Shown here one piece after another: positions 54,845-63,738 of a stretch of DNA of 64,000 bases. This DNA comes from Bacillota bacterium (GTDB taxonomy: Bacteria > Bacillota > Clostridia > Lachnospirales > Lachnospiraceae): positions 1 through 64,000 of the forward strand of contig JAEZLH010000021.1 of the NCBI GenBank assembly GCA_023435895.1, given 5' to 3'. Positions within the stretch are counted from its first letter, which is position 1, and each line of letters begins with the position of its first letter. The notes under the pieces are model-generated. The model made no database searches, was not told the origin of the DNA, and was given only the letters and a program-made list of their open reading frames with translations. A program made the position numbers and the translations under genes.

Positions 54845-55517
54845 GTCTATCCTCCAATAAATATCCAACGCCTCGAACTGTTTTGATCGAAAGGGAGCTT
54901 TGAAGTGAGGAAAGGCGTTTCCTTAAAAAATAAATGAAATTATCAAGATTTCCATCTTCAATTTCAGCATCTGGTCCCCACACTCTGGATAGTATAATGC
55001 TTCTGGAAAGAATGATACCGGGATTTTTTAAAAAAAGTTCCAACAAATCCCCTTCCCTTTTGGAAAGTATATAAGAATTTCCATTATGGAGCATAGTTTT
55101 CTCCATGGAGTGATAGGAGATATCCCCATATTCTAAGCTTCGCTGATCCTGAAGCTGTTTTGGTCTGCGGCTGATGCTTCGAATTCTTGCCATTAATTCA
55201 CCAGTGTGAAAGGGTTTGACAATATAATCATCTGCACCGGTATCCAGACCTTTTATCTTGTCACCGGCTTCCCCAAGTGCTGTGACCAATATGACGGAGA
55301 CAGAAATTCCTTCTCCGCGAATTATCTCTAGTATTTTAAGCCCGGATAAAGTTGGGAGCATTTGATCCAATAATATTAAATCATAAGCCTTTTCACGGAT
55401 ATAATAAAGGCTGTCCCCTCCATCGTGGCATACATCCACCGAAAAACCTTCGCACTCCAGTTCAAAACTCAGAATTTCGCTGAGCTCCAAATCATCTTCC
55501 ACAAGCAATATTCTCAT
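54837..55517 (-). CDS. OmpR-family response regulator (module B)
   Basis: 226 residues. EDD at 7-9, Asp51 in LLDQMLP, Lys in DDYIVKPFH, and a winged-helix domain at about 126-222 ending VRGVGYLL. Paralogue of the module A regulator. The divergent lipoprotein promoter carries three TTAGAG boxes at 55776-55803. AAGGGAAA precedes the ATG. Confidence 0.94.
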   Translation of the reverse strand: MRILLVEDDLELSEILSFELECEGFSVDVCHDGGDSLYYIREKAYDLILLDQMLPTLSGLKILEIIRGEGISVSVILVTALGEAGDKIKGLDTGADDYIVKPFHTGELMARIRSISRRPKQLQDQRSLEYGDISYHSMEKTMLHNGNSYILSKREGDLLELFLKNPGIILSRSIILSRVWGPDAEIEDGNLDNFIYFLRKRLSSLQSSLSIKTVRGVGYLLEDRHA

Positions 55518-55756
55518 TTTCCCTTGGCCTTTCTTTTTTTATATATTAGTACAGGAGTAAAACCCTTATAGCAGAGATCATCGGCAATTTACATAAAGAA
55601 AAAGAAGGAATGTAACTATGATAATGTATCAGGTAAATAGAATAGTTATACATTTTCATCGAAGCCGGTGTGTTTCAACAAATTGTTATTGTCAATGTAT
55701 AGATAGGGTTTTATCAACCTAATCAATATTATAACACAGTAAACTCTATTGAATCT

Positions 55757-55803
55757 CTAAAAATAGATGGAAATTAGAGTTAGCTTAGAGGGTGATTAGA
55801 GAG
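55757..55803. promoter_or_regulatory. Three TTAGAG direct repeats at 11-bp spacing (module B)
   Basis: Perfect TTAGAG hexamers at 55776-55781, 55787-55792 and 55798-55803, each 11 bp apart, plus the inverted CTCTAA at 55757-55762. They end about 50 bp upstream of the lipoprotein start. The arrangement matches direct-repeat sites of OmpR/PhoB proteins and recurs in module A. Confidence 0.65.
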
Positions 55804-55853
55804 AACCATGATATCCTTGTGTTAACAACAAAGATCAGTAAGGAGTGAAAGCA

Positions 55854-58145
55854 ATGAAAAAGAGTGTAAGAGCATTTACAATACTACTGCTCCTATTCGT
55901 AGTAGTGCTGTCCGGTTGTTCGGATAAGAGTGATAAGGGCGGCAAGAAGGAGACAGACCAAAATGCAGGGAAGGGAAGATATGTGGAAGAAACAGTGGCA
56001 TTCCCTGAGAATTTGAAGAGTGTGTTTTCTATGAAAAAGCTGGAGGATGGTTCATTACTACTGACTGCAGATACTAAAGAGGATGCACTTGTAGTGTTTA
56101 CATCAATCGATGAAGGCAAGAGCTGGATAAAGTCAGACAGGATAAAAGCCTCTCTGATTCCAAAGGGTAATCGGGTTGTATCTGCTACTGCGGATTCTAA
56201 GGGAAAGCTTTATATTGCTTATGCGAAACCCATGGACAAGGATCAGCTTTCTAGTATTACCAGCTTTACCGGTGACATTGCATATTGCACCATTGATAGT
56301 AAAGGCAATCAGAAGGAACTGAAATTAAAGCTACCTAAATTTGAGAAAGAGGATAATTTTGCAGTTGGCTTAAATCATCTTGATATGAATGAAAAGGGCA
56401 GTTTGTTTGGCAGTGCAGACGGTAAGATCTATCAGCTAGATGCCGAAAGCGGTGAACTTCAAAAAACCTATTCCTCCCAGGGCTCAGATCAGTTTTTTGC
56501 CATATGGGATAAACTGATCATAATCCGAGGCGATAAGATTGAGCAATACGCTTTGGATGGTACGAAGTTAGAGAACTTGGATATCCTGAAAGATTATATT
56601 GGGATTAAAGGAGATGCCGGTGTTTACAGTATGATCAATGAGGGAAGCAAGGAGAATGAAATATATTTTTGCAATAAGGACGGTGTTTTTCGATATACCT
56701 TTGGCGGAAACATAGTAGAGCAGTTGGTAGATGGTTCTTTAAGTAGTCTGGGAGCTGCGAATATTTCTTATCTTGCATTGATTCAGAAGAAGGATGGTAA
56801 TTTCCAAATACTTTATGATGACTATAGTAACAAAAAATTCACATTAGTTGACTATGCGTATAATGCAGAGATACCTTCTCTGCCCACCGATGAACTTCGG
56901 GTTTACTCCTTGAGAGAGAGTGATACCATTCAAAACATGATTACCGCTTTTCAAAAAGAAAATTCGAATATTCATGTCATTTATGAAACAGGGATAAGCG
57001 GAGATAATGCAGTTAGTGAAAGTGATGCCATCAAGACCCTTAATACAGAAATGTTAGCTGGAACCGGGCCGGATATACTGGCGCTGGATCATCTTCCAGT
57101 GGACTCTTATATGGAGAAAGGCATGCTCTATGATATGTCCAAACTATTTAAATCCATCGAAGAGAAAAATCAGTTATACACTAATGTTGTAGAGGCTTAT
57201 AAATTGAAAGGAAAGCTTTATGCAACACCAATCCGCTTTAAAATTCCTTTGCTTGCAGGAAATAAAACTACGGCGGACAAAGTTACGGATATGGAATCCA
57301 TGGCGCTTACAGCACAGTCTTTTGTTAGTGAAAATCCGAAGGGTAATTATCTCTATGTTGATTTTGAAGATGTGTTGTTCCAAAAATTATTCTCTGTATA
57401 CTATAAGAACTGTTTTAAAGAGGACGGTTCAATTCAGGAAGAGAATCTGAAGGCATTTCTGAGCAATTTTAAAATTGTATTTGATGCAGCAATCAAAAAT
57501 AAATCAAAGAGTGAAATGAATGGTTTTAAATTAAAGAGGGAAGTTAGTGAGAAGGCATATCCTACCATGGATTTTCAAGATGTCTATGAGAATATCTTCT
57601 TTAATACCAGTGGTATAAAAGAGGGGAGTACGGCTCTATCAATCGGTATGTTGTCTGATGCCAAAACCTTCAGTGATTTAATCTATATACGAGACGATCA
57701 ATCAGATTACTTAGGAAAATTGTTAAATAGTGAAACTGCTTACTTTAAGCCGATGTCTGCTGTAGGCATCAATTCCAAGAGCAAGAATGCAGAGAATGCT
57801 AAGAAATTTATTGAGTTCCTCTATACAGAGAAGGCTCAGGAAATCGAATGCTACAATGGGTTTCCGGTAAGCAAAACGGTATTTCTTAAAAATGAAGAGG
57901 AACCCTCTGCGGAGACCATGGCGGAATTTAATATGGGAAGCTCAACACCTTATAAATGGGCTTCAAAGAGTGAGTTCGAAGAATTGAATCATATGGTAGA
58001 AACCTTAGAGGCTCCTTGCTATACGAATCGAATCGTTGCCGATATGATATATAAAAATGCGGAAAAATACTTTGAGGGGAAAGATACCATTGAGCAGGCC
58101 ATGGAACTGGTTAAGCAGAAATTGAATTTATATCTTTCGGAATAA
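55854..58145 (+). CDS. Large solute-binding lipoprotein with N-terminal propeller-like domain (module B)
   Basis: 763 residues from the ATG at 55854 behind AAGGAGTGAAAG. Lipobox LSGC, Cys near 22. The first half (about 45-350) is beta-rich, with an Asp-box-like SIDEGKSW near residue 85. The second half is a solute-binding domain with the same blocks as the module A protein (LPVDSYMEKGML, a late FPVSKTV). The propeller half may bind a carbohydrate or cell-wall polymer while the other half delivers ligand to the permeases (inference). A hairpin follows at 58192. Confidence 0.85.
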   Translation: MKKSVRAFTILLLLFVVVLSGCSDKSDKGGKKETDQNAGKGRYVEETVAFPENLKSVFSMKKLEDGSLLLTADTKEDALVVFTSIDEGKSWIKSDRIKASLIPKGNRVVSATADSKGKLYIAYAKPMDKDQLSSITSFTGDIAYCTIDSKGNQKELKLKLPKFEKEDNFAVGLNHLDMNEKGSLFGSADGKIYQLDAESGELQKTYSSQGSDQFFAIWDKLIIIRGDKIEQYALDGTKLENLDILKDYIGIKGDAGVYSMINEGSKENEIYFCNKDGVFRYTFGGNIVEQLVDGSLSSLGAANISYLALIQKKDGNFQILYDDYSNKKFTLVDYAYNAEIPSLPTDELRVYSLRESDTIQNMITAFQKENSNIHVIYETGISGDNAVSESDAIKTLNTEMLAGTGPDILALDHLPVDSYMEKGMLYDMSKLFKSIEEKNQLYTNVVEAYKLKGKLYATPIRFKIPLLAGNKTTADKVTDMESMALTAQSFVSENPKGNYLYVDFEDVLFQKLFSVYYKNCFKEDGSIQEENLKAFLSNFKIVFDAAIKNKSKSEMNGFKLKREVSEKAYPTMDFQDVYENIFFNTSGIKEGSTALSIGMLSDAKTFSDLIYIRDDQSDYLGKLLNSETAYFKPMSAVGINSKSKNAENAKKFIEFLYTEKAQEIECYNGFPVSKTVFLKNEEEPSAETMAEFNMGSSTPYKWASKSEFEELNHMVETLEAPCYTNRIVADMIYKNAEKYFEGKDTIEQAMELVKQKLNLYLSE

Positions 58146-58191
58146 GTTAAATTTACGATGGAGTCCACAACTTCCAATTATTTAGGAAAGA

Positions 58192-58254
58192 ACAAAGATA
58201 CAGGGAAGAGCGAAACGAAAGGAAATCTTATACTCGCAAAGGCTGTATCTTTGT
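58192..58254 (+). promoter_or_regulatory. Intercistronic hairpin after the lipoprotein gene
   Basis: ACAAAGATACAG (58192-58203) is perfectly complementary to CTGTATCTTTGT (58243-58254), with a loop of about 39 nt and no T-run. Stem-loops after binding-protein genes often protect that part of the mRNA so it is made in excess over the permeases. No equivalent exists in module A, where the gap is only 10 bp. Confidence 0.5.
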
Positions 58255-58307
58255 AATTCTTTTCATAACGATATGCGCAGAAAGTTTGTGCAGGAATGAG
58301 GGAAGAA

Positions 58308-59165
58308 ATGAAAAGAAAGAAAAACAACATGTCATATATGCTATTTCTTTTACCAAGTTTGATTGGAGTCGGTATTTTGATCGTTATCCCTTTTGGTGAT
58401 GTAGTTCGAAGATCTTTTTATAACGCGATGGCAAATCAATTTGTTGGTGTGGAAAACTATACTGATGTAATAAAAAATAGTGCCTTTCGGGTTGCTATAT
58501 GGAATACAGTTCGATTTGCTCTTACGGCCATTCCTTTACTATTAATAATCTCATTCCTAATTTCTCTATTAATAAAATCAGGAATGAGCAAAAATAAATT
58601 ATTTAAAAGCTTTTTTCTGCTACCGTTGGCAGTACCCACTGCCTCCATTGTTTTAATCTGGAAGGTTATGTTTCATAATCATGGTATCCTAAACGGGATT
58701 TTGGTACAACAAGGAATAGGGGAAAAATCATGGATGGAATCCGGAATGGCATTTATCATTTTGGTAGGCTTTTATATCTGGAAAAATATTGGATACCATA
58801 TCATTCTGTGGCTGGCAGCATTAAGCTCGGTACCTACTGAAATCTATGAGGCAGCAGCAGTGGATGGCGCAGGAGCCTTTACAAAGTTGGTAAGGATTAC
58901 AATTCCTTGCCTTAGAACAACAATTGGTACCATTCTGGTTCTTGCAATGTTAAATTCCTTTAAAGTATTCAGGGAGGCGTATTTAGTGGCAGGGAATTAC
59001 CCGGATCATTCCATTTATCTGGTTCAACATGTGTTTAACAACTGGTTCTTAAACCTGTCACTGGATAAACTTGCAGCAGGTGCCGTGATCTTTGGGGTTA
59101 TGATTTATCTTTTCGTCGCTTTTCTTCAAAAGCAATGGAGTGACAGGGGGGATTTGGCATCATGA
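58308..59165 (+). CDS. ABC permease, MalF type (module B)
   Basis: About 285 residues; the ATG at 58308 is favoured by GAGGGA, though the ATG at 58296 is possible. Six helices, EAA loop near 180-200 (YEAAAVDGAGAFTKLVRI). It shares the PFGDVVRRSF segment after helix 1 with the module A permease, so the two are paralogues. Its stop overlaps the next start (ATGA). Confidence 0.93.
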   Translation: MKRKKNNMSYMLFLLPSLIGVGILIVIPFGDVVRRSFYNAMANQFVGVENYTDVIKNSAFRVAIWNTVRFALTAIPLLLIISFLISLLIKSGMSKNKLFKSFFLLPLAVPTASIVLIWKVMFHNHGILNGILVQQGIGEKSWMESGMAFIILVGFYIWKNIGYHIILWLAALSSVPTEIYEAAAVDGAGAFTKLVRITIPCLRTTIGTILVLAMLNSFKVFREAYLVAGNYPDHSIYLVQHVFNNWFLNLSLDKLAAGAVIFGVMIYLFVAFLQKQWSDRGDLAS

Positions 59166-60004
59166 AGAAAGAAATGATAGCAAAGACATTTGTAATCTTA
59201 GTTGGGTGTGTGTTGATGCTTCCTGTTTTTTGTCTGTTTAGTGGTTCTTTTTTTGGTAGTTGGGAGCTTGCTTATCATTTGTCCGCAGTACTTGATAACA
59301 AGGACGGCTATGCCAATTGGAGTTTGTTACCACAGTATCCTTCCATAACATCATATAAGAAGTTACTGTTAGAAACACCCGAGTTTTATGCAATGTTCTG
59401 GAATTCGATTAAGATAACCGGTGGGATATTGCTTGGACAATTTATCATTGCCGTTCCCGCAGCCTGGGGCTTCTCAAGAATGAAGGGAAAGCTGAAAAAT
59501 ATACTTTTTCAGATATATATTATTCTAATGCTGATGCCGTTTCAAGTGACGATGCTTTCTAATTATCTGACTCTGAATAAAGTGAATTTAATTGATACAC
59601 AGTGGTCGGTAATTTTGCCAGTTGCATTTTCTACCTTTCCGGTATTTATCATCTATCGTTTCTTTTGTAATATTCCGAACACGGTGATAGAGGCAGCAGA
59701 AATGGATGGAGCAGGAAAGTTCCTGGTATTCATAGCAATTGGAGTACCAATGGGATCATCAGGAATTGCTTCCGCATTAATTCTCGGATTTTTTGAAGCT
59801 TGGAATCTTGTAGAGCAGCCATTGGTTTTTCTTAAGAATCAATCCTTGTGGCCGTTATCTATTTATCTACCCAATATAGGTCTTGATATGGCAGGTGCTG
59901 CATTTGCTGCGTCTATCATTACACTAATCCCAGCAGTTCTTGTATTTTTACGCGGTCAGGATTATCTTGAGCAGGGAATTGCCGTTACTACAATGAAAGG
60001 ATAG
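59162..60004 (+). CDS. ABC permease, MalG type (module B)
   Basis: 280 residues, coupled to the previous gene by a 4-bp overlap. Six helices, EAA loop near 176-195 (IEAAEMDGAGKFLVF). The loop after helix 1 is long and matches the module A protein in pattern (SWSLL-like, PQYPSITSY). Its C-terminus ends EQGIAVTTMKG. It has no ATPase partner in the window. Confidence 0.93.
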   Translation: MKKEMIAKTFVILVGCVLMLPVFCLFSGSFFGSWELAYHLSAVLDNKDGYANWSLLPQYPSITSYKKLLLETPEFYAMFWNSIKITGGILLGQFIIAVPAAWGFSRMKGKLKNILFQIYIILMLMPFQVTMLSNYLTLNKVNLIDTQWSVILPVAFSTFPVFIIYRFFCNIPNTVIEAAEMDGAGKFLVFIAIGVPMGSSGIASALILGFFEAWNLVEQPLVFLKNQSLWPLSIYLPNIGLDMAGAAFAASIITLIPAVLVFLRGQDYLEQGIAVTTMKG

Positions 60005-60012
60005 GTTATTGT

Positions 60013-62061
60013 ATGAAATTAAAGGAAGGTCTAAATAAAATAATTACATACGTGAAGTTTTGGAGAGCGCTAATTGCATTTCTGCTTATTATGGTAATCT
60101 TGACGATTGTTTCTCGTGTAAATGATTTAAAGTTAATGCCTCAAATAACGGCAGATACCCCTCAATCAATGGCGATTGATCATACAGTTTTAATCAATGG
60201 AACAATTTCAAATAATCATAAATTGGCAGTATTTGTACCAATGAATTTGAAAATTTCATCCGTAAATATCTCGGAAGGGATGTATGTGAAAAAAGGGGAT
60301 GAGTTATTTCGCATTGATAAAAAGGATTTGGAGGAAAAAATCGCTACAGCGGCTAGTAATGCCAGAAAGCAGGAACTTCAGATAGAGGATAAACAGAACT
60401 CAAATTCTATACAGAAAGAAACGAATGAAATTGCAGTTGATAAAGCAAAGGACGATTATGAATATTCTAAGAATAAAGGTATCTTAACGTTAGCACAGCT
60501 GAATAATGAGCTGAACAATTTGAAAAATCAATTGACAACATATGAAATGAAACCATTAAGTATGAGGGATAGTACACTTCTTGCAACTTTAAAGAAAAAC
60601 TATGAGGACAGAAAGCAGGATTATAACAATACAATCACATCTAAGGCGGAGGCAGTTGCAACGGCCCGGAGAAATCTGGAGGATGCACAGGAACCTACTG
60701 TTACAGATGATAATATTGATTTACTTAAAGAGCAGTTAAACGATGTTAATGAGGAGATCAATACATTAAAGGCAATTCTACAGGATGGTTGCAATGTGAG
60801 GGTAGATAGGGAAGGGATTATTAAGGTGGTTAACCTAACTCCAGGGAATACTACTAGCAGTGCCATGGCTTTTTTACTTGATGATACCAACAGCCAGATT
60901 CAAATTGCGATTTTTCCGGAAGAAAACCTTAAAGTAGATTCCGTTTTTGTAAAACAGGATGATCATGTAATGACAAATGATATATTATATCGATTTAATA
61001 AGCAGAGTATGGACAGCCGAATCAAGGATTTGCAAAATGATGCAAATCAGCTAAACACAAAAATCACAAGCGGAACACTATCCGCAGCCAATCAAAAACA
61101 TCTGGAGGAACGTATTTTAAAAAGAGCCCAGGAGGATTATGATAGAACACTTGCTGAGTGGCAGAGTAAGGAGAATGAAGCAGCCAGAGTGAGTCAGTCG
61201 GCTAAGAAGGAATATGAAACCTACAGAGATCATCCAATGGAGACAGATGTCATGAAACAGGCATATTATAATCTGAAAAGGGAGTATGATACGAAGAAGT
61301 CTGCGTATGCATCAGCTAATCTTGATGGAAATAATGCCACGAATACAGCGAAAAATAATTTGGACACTGCACAAAATGCAACAATAATGGATCAAAATGC
61401 GGTGGCGGTAATGCAAGAAGATTTAAGCCTGTTAGAAAAACAAGTGGACACATTGGAGGAAATCAAAGCGGAAGGTGGAATTATACGTGCCAAAAGTGAT
61501 GGAATGATTTTGACCTTAAGCGTGACAGCGGGTTCCGTTACGGGGGAAAGTGCGGCTGTTTTGATTTCAGATCAATTAAATGGCTATCAGTTTAGCGGAC
61601 TGCTACCAGTCGACCAAAGCAAGTATGTAAATACTGGCGACGATGCGAAGATAATGATCTATCGTGGTAATATCAACATGGAAGATTTGACGATAACTTC
61701 TGTTCAAAGAATGTCTGATAATCCGGATAACTATTCTGTTATGGTTCAAATACCAAAGAAGGACCAAGAAATTGAAGGAAATGCTTCTTTGTCCGTTGTG
61801 AAACAATCTGAGAATTATCCAAATTGCCTTCCAAAAGATGCAATTCACTCAGAAGGTTCAAAAATCTATGTTTACCTTTTGGTAGAAAAGAATACGGTTC
61901 TTGGGATTCAATCTATAGCTGATAAAATGGAAGTAACTATCGTTGATCAAAATGAAAATTATGTAGCGGTAGATGGAGAATTCCCCATTGATGCAAAGGT
62001 AATCGTAAGTACCAACAAGGGGTTAAAGGATGGAGTAAGAGTAAGAAGTATAGAAAAGTAA
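60013..62061 (+). CDS. HlyD-like adaptor with internally duplicated lipoyl/coiled-coil unit (module B)
   Basis: 682 residues. Membrane helix at about 17-36. Unit 1: lipoyl half with NLKISSVNISEGMYVKKGDE (78-97), coiled coil at about 103-255, second half near 262-290. Unit 2: NLKVDSVFVKQDDHV (305-319), coiled coil at about 330-485, second half near 489-520. A beta-barrel-like part follows to the C-terminus. Usual adaptors have one such unit and about 350-450 residues. It begins nine bases after the MalG-type gene. Two stacked hairpins would give a long stalk reaching through the cell wall (inference). Confidence 0.82.
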   Translation: MKLKEGLNKIITYVKFWRALIAFLLIMVILTIVSRVNDLKLMPQITADTPQSMAIDHTVLINGTISNNHKLAVFVPMNLKISSVNISEGMYVKKGDELFRIDKKDLEEKIATAASNARKQELQIEDKQNSNSIQKETNEIAVDKAKDDYEYSKNKGILTLAQLNNELNNLKNQLTTYEMKPLSMRDSTLLATLKKNYEDRKQDYNNTITSKAEAVATARRNLEDAQEPTVTDDNIDLLKEQLNDVNEEINTLKAILQDGCNVRVDREGIIKVVNLTPGNTTSSAMAFLLDDTNSQIQIAIFPEENLKVDSVFVKQDDHVMTNDILYRFNKQSMDSRIKDLQNDANQLNTKITSGTLSAANQKHLEERILKRAQEDYDRTLAEWQSKENEAARVSQSAKKEYETYRDHPMETDVMKQAYYNLKREYDTKKSAYASANLDGNNATNTAKNNLDTAQNATIMDQNAVAVMQEDLSLLEKQVDTLEEIKAEGGIIRAKSDGMILTLSVTAGSVTGESAAVLISDQLNGYQFSGLLPVDQSKYVNTGDDAKIMIYRGNINMEDLTITSVQRMSDNPDNYSVMVQIPKKDQEIEGNASLSVVKQSENYPNCLPKDAIHSEGSKIYVYLLVEKNTVLGIQSIADKMEVTIVDQNENYVAVDGEFPIDAKVIVSTNKGLKDGVRVRSIEK

Positions 62062-62138
62062 TAATGTATAAGCTAAGTATGGATTGGCTGTTTTTAAGTG
62101 TAATTATAAAGGAACCTCAATTATAACGAGGGATTAAG

Positions 62139-62179
62139 AAAGTGCTGCAATCGAAGTCAAAGATTACAGTACTTTTTTT
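62139..62179 (+). terminator. Rho-independent terminator of module B operon
   Basis: AAAGTGCTGCAATC (62139-62152) pairs with GATTACAGTACTTT (62162-62175), with two G-T pairs, followed by a T-run. It lies 78 bp after the adaptor stop codon. The rest of 62062-62368 holds only the presumed promoter of the GGDEF gene. Confidence 0.85.
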
Positions 62180-62368
62180 GTTGTTTTCATGGATTAAACA
62201 GCCCATTTTTTGACTTTAAATCGGTAGAGTAAAATTAGATTTTTCACGAATATAGTATTGTAACTTTCATGCAAAATCTGATATACTTAAGAAAAATATG
62301 TAAGAAAAAGTCGAGGTAACAATTCGTTTAACCAGGAATCACAGCATAGAAAAAATAAGGGGGTTCTT

Positions 62369-63265
62369 ATGGATGTATTAGAAGAAATACGTAAACAACT
62401 TATGCCATATGAGAGGCTGTATGACAGTATCAGAATAGTGGATCCTCTCCATAAGAGAGTGATGCAATATACTTCAAATAACGTGGTTTCTAATAATATC
62501 TGCTATGCAGTATGGGGGAGAAATTCCTTTTGCAAGAATTGCATTAGCATGAGAGCCTATTTGGAGAAGGATACGATTTACAAAATTGAAAGTAATTCTA
62601 AGGATAAAATTGTTTCAATCATAGCAATACCAATTGTTTTGAATGATATCACCTATGTAGTTGAATTATTGAAAGAGATGGATGATTTAGGAGCATTAAA
62701 AGAACTTTGCATTAACAATGACAATATAGCTGAAATGATATATGAGATTAATGAAAAGACGATTAAAGATGATATAACAGGGGTTTATAACCGAAAATAC
62801 ATAAACGAGAGACTTCCTATCGATATTGCTCTTCATTCGGAATTGAGTCAGTCCATTTCAGTGGTTTTGGCAGACCTTGATTATTTTGAACAAATTAATA
62901 ACCAGTATGGTTATGATATTGGAGATTGCATTCTGAATGATGTTGCCAGCGTGATACAACGTAATCTAAATAAAGAATGTGATTGGATTGGAAGATATGG
63001 GGGCGATCAATTCATTATTGTTATGAATAATTGTGATTTGGAACACTCTTGTTCCGTAGCAGATCAAATCCGAAAAGAGATAGAAAGTAATGTTTTTGAA
63101 TATGATAATCAATCCATGCGAGTTACCGCCAGTTTTGGGGTGGACGAGATGAAAGGAGATATCAGCAATCTCGATTATCATTTGAATAGAATGGGAGAAA
63201 GATTAGACTACTTAAAACAAGAAGGAAGAAATAGGATTTACCAAGGAATCAATAATTACAAATGA
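62369..63265 (+). CDS. GGDEF-domain protein with Cys-containing N-terminal PAS-like domain
   Basis: 298 residues. Residues 1-125 form a PAS-like sensor with CYAVWG..SFCKNC (Cys45, Cys55, Cys58), a pattern that may bind metal or heme or sense redox state. The GGDEF domain (about 130-297) has the usual DDITGVYNR start and DLDYF metal site, but the active loop is GGDQF at 211-215. The catalytic Glu position is Gln, so diguanylate cyclase activity is doubtful. No RxxD inhibitory site is evident. No membrane helix. Confidence 0.87.
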   Translation: MDVLEEIRKQLMPYERLYDSIRIVDPLHKRVMQYTSNNVVSNNICYAVWGRNSFCKNCISMRAYLEKDTIYKIESNSKDKIVSIIAIPIVLNDITYVVELLKEMDDLGALKELCINNDNIAEMIYEINEKTIKDDITGVYNRKYINERLPIDIALHSELSQSISVVLADLDYFEQINNQYGYDIGDCILNDVASVIQRNLNKECDWIGRYGGDQFIIVMNNCDLEHSCSVADQIRKEIESNVFEYDNQSMRVTASFGVDEMKGDISNLDYHLNRMGERLDYLKQEGRNRIYQGINNYK

Positions 63266-63275
63266 GGTGATGTGT

Positions 63276-63539
63276 ATGGATCGGCTCGAGGTAAGTGTGA
63301 TCAAAATTGATAAGCTTGTTACTCAGATTGATGATATCAGAGATATTTTAAATGGAATTTCCGGCGCTTATGATGCGAATAATCAGAACCAGACAGATTT
63401 AAGGTTGAAGGTCAGTGTATTTCTTGATGAATTAATAGCAGATTATATGACAGAAATAAAAGTGGTGAAGGAACAGATTCTCGAAAATGAGGATAAATTA
63501 GCAAGATTAAAGATGAAAGTGAATTTAAAAACAGTATAA
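63276..63539 (+). CDS. Small coiled-coil protein, unknown
   Basis: 87 residues from the ATG at 63276 behind GAGGTGATGTG; upstream in-frame starts lie inside that ribosome site. The protein is mostly helical with heptad-like Leu/Ile spacing (IDKLVTQIDDIRDIL) and a charged C-terminal helix. It begins ten bases after the GGDEF stop codon, so the two are translated together and the protein may be a binding partner of the GGDEF protein (inference). No family recognised. Confidence 0.7.
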   Translation: MDRLEVSVIKIDKLVTQIDDIRDILNGISGAYDANNQNQTDLRLKVSVFLDELIADYMTEIKVVKEQILENEDKLARLKMKVNLKTV

Positions 63540-63738
63540 AATGGAATGTCTTATGCATTTAAGACCAGTATAAAATATAAACTAAGATAAAGATAAGAGT
63601 AAAATATTCAAATGAAAATTTGTATACGCAAAAATCTATAGGCCCGAAAAGCCAAATAACTTATTTATATCATACAAGGTCTGTAACTGTGCTTAACATC
63701 CAGTGAAAGCGCAGGAACCGTCATAGAAAAGAGGAAGA

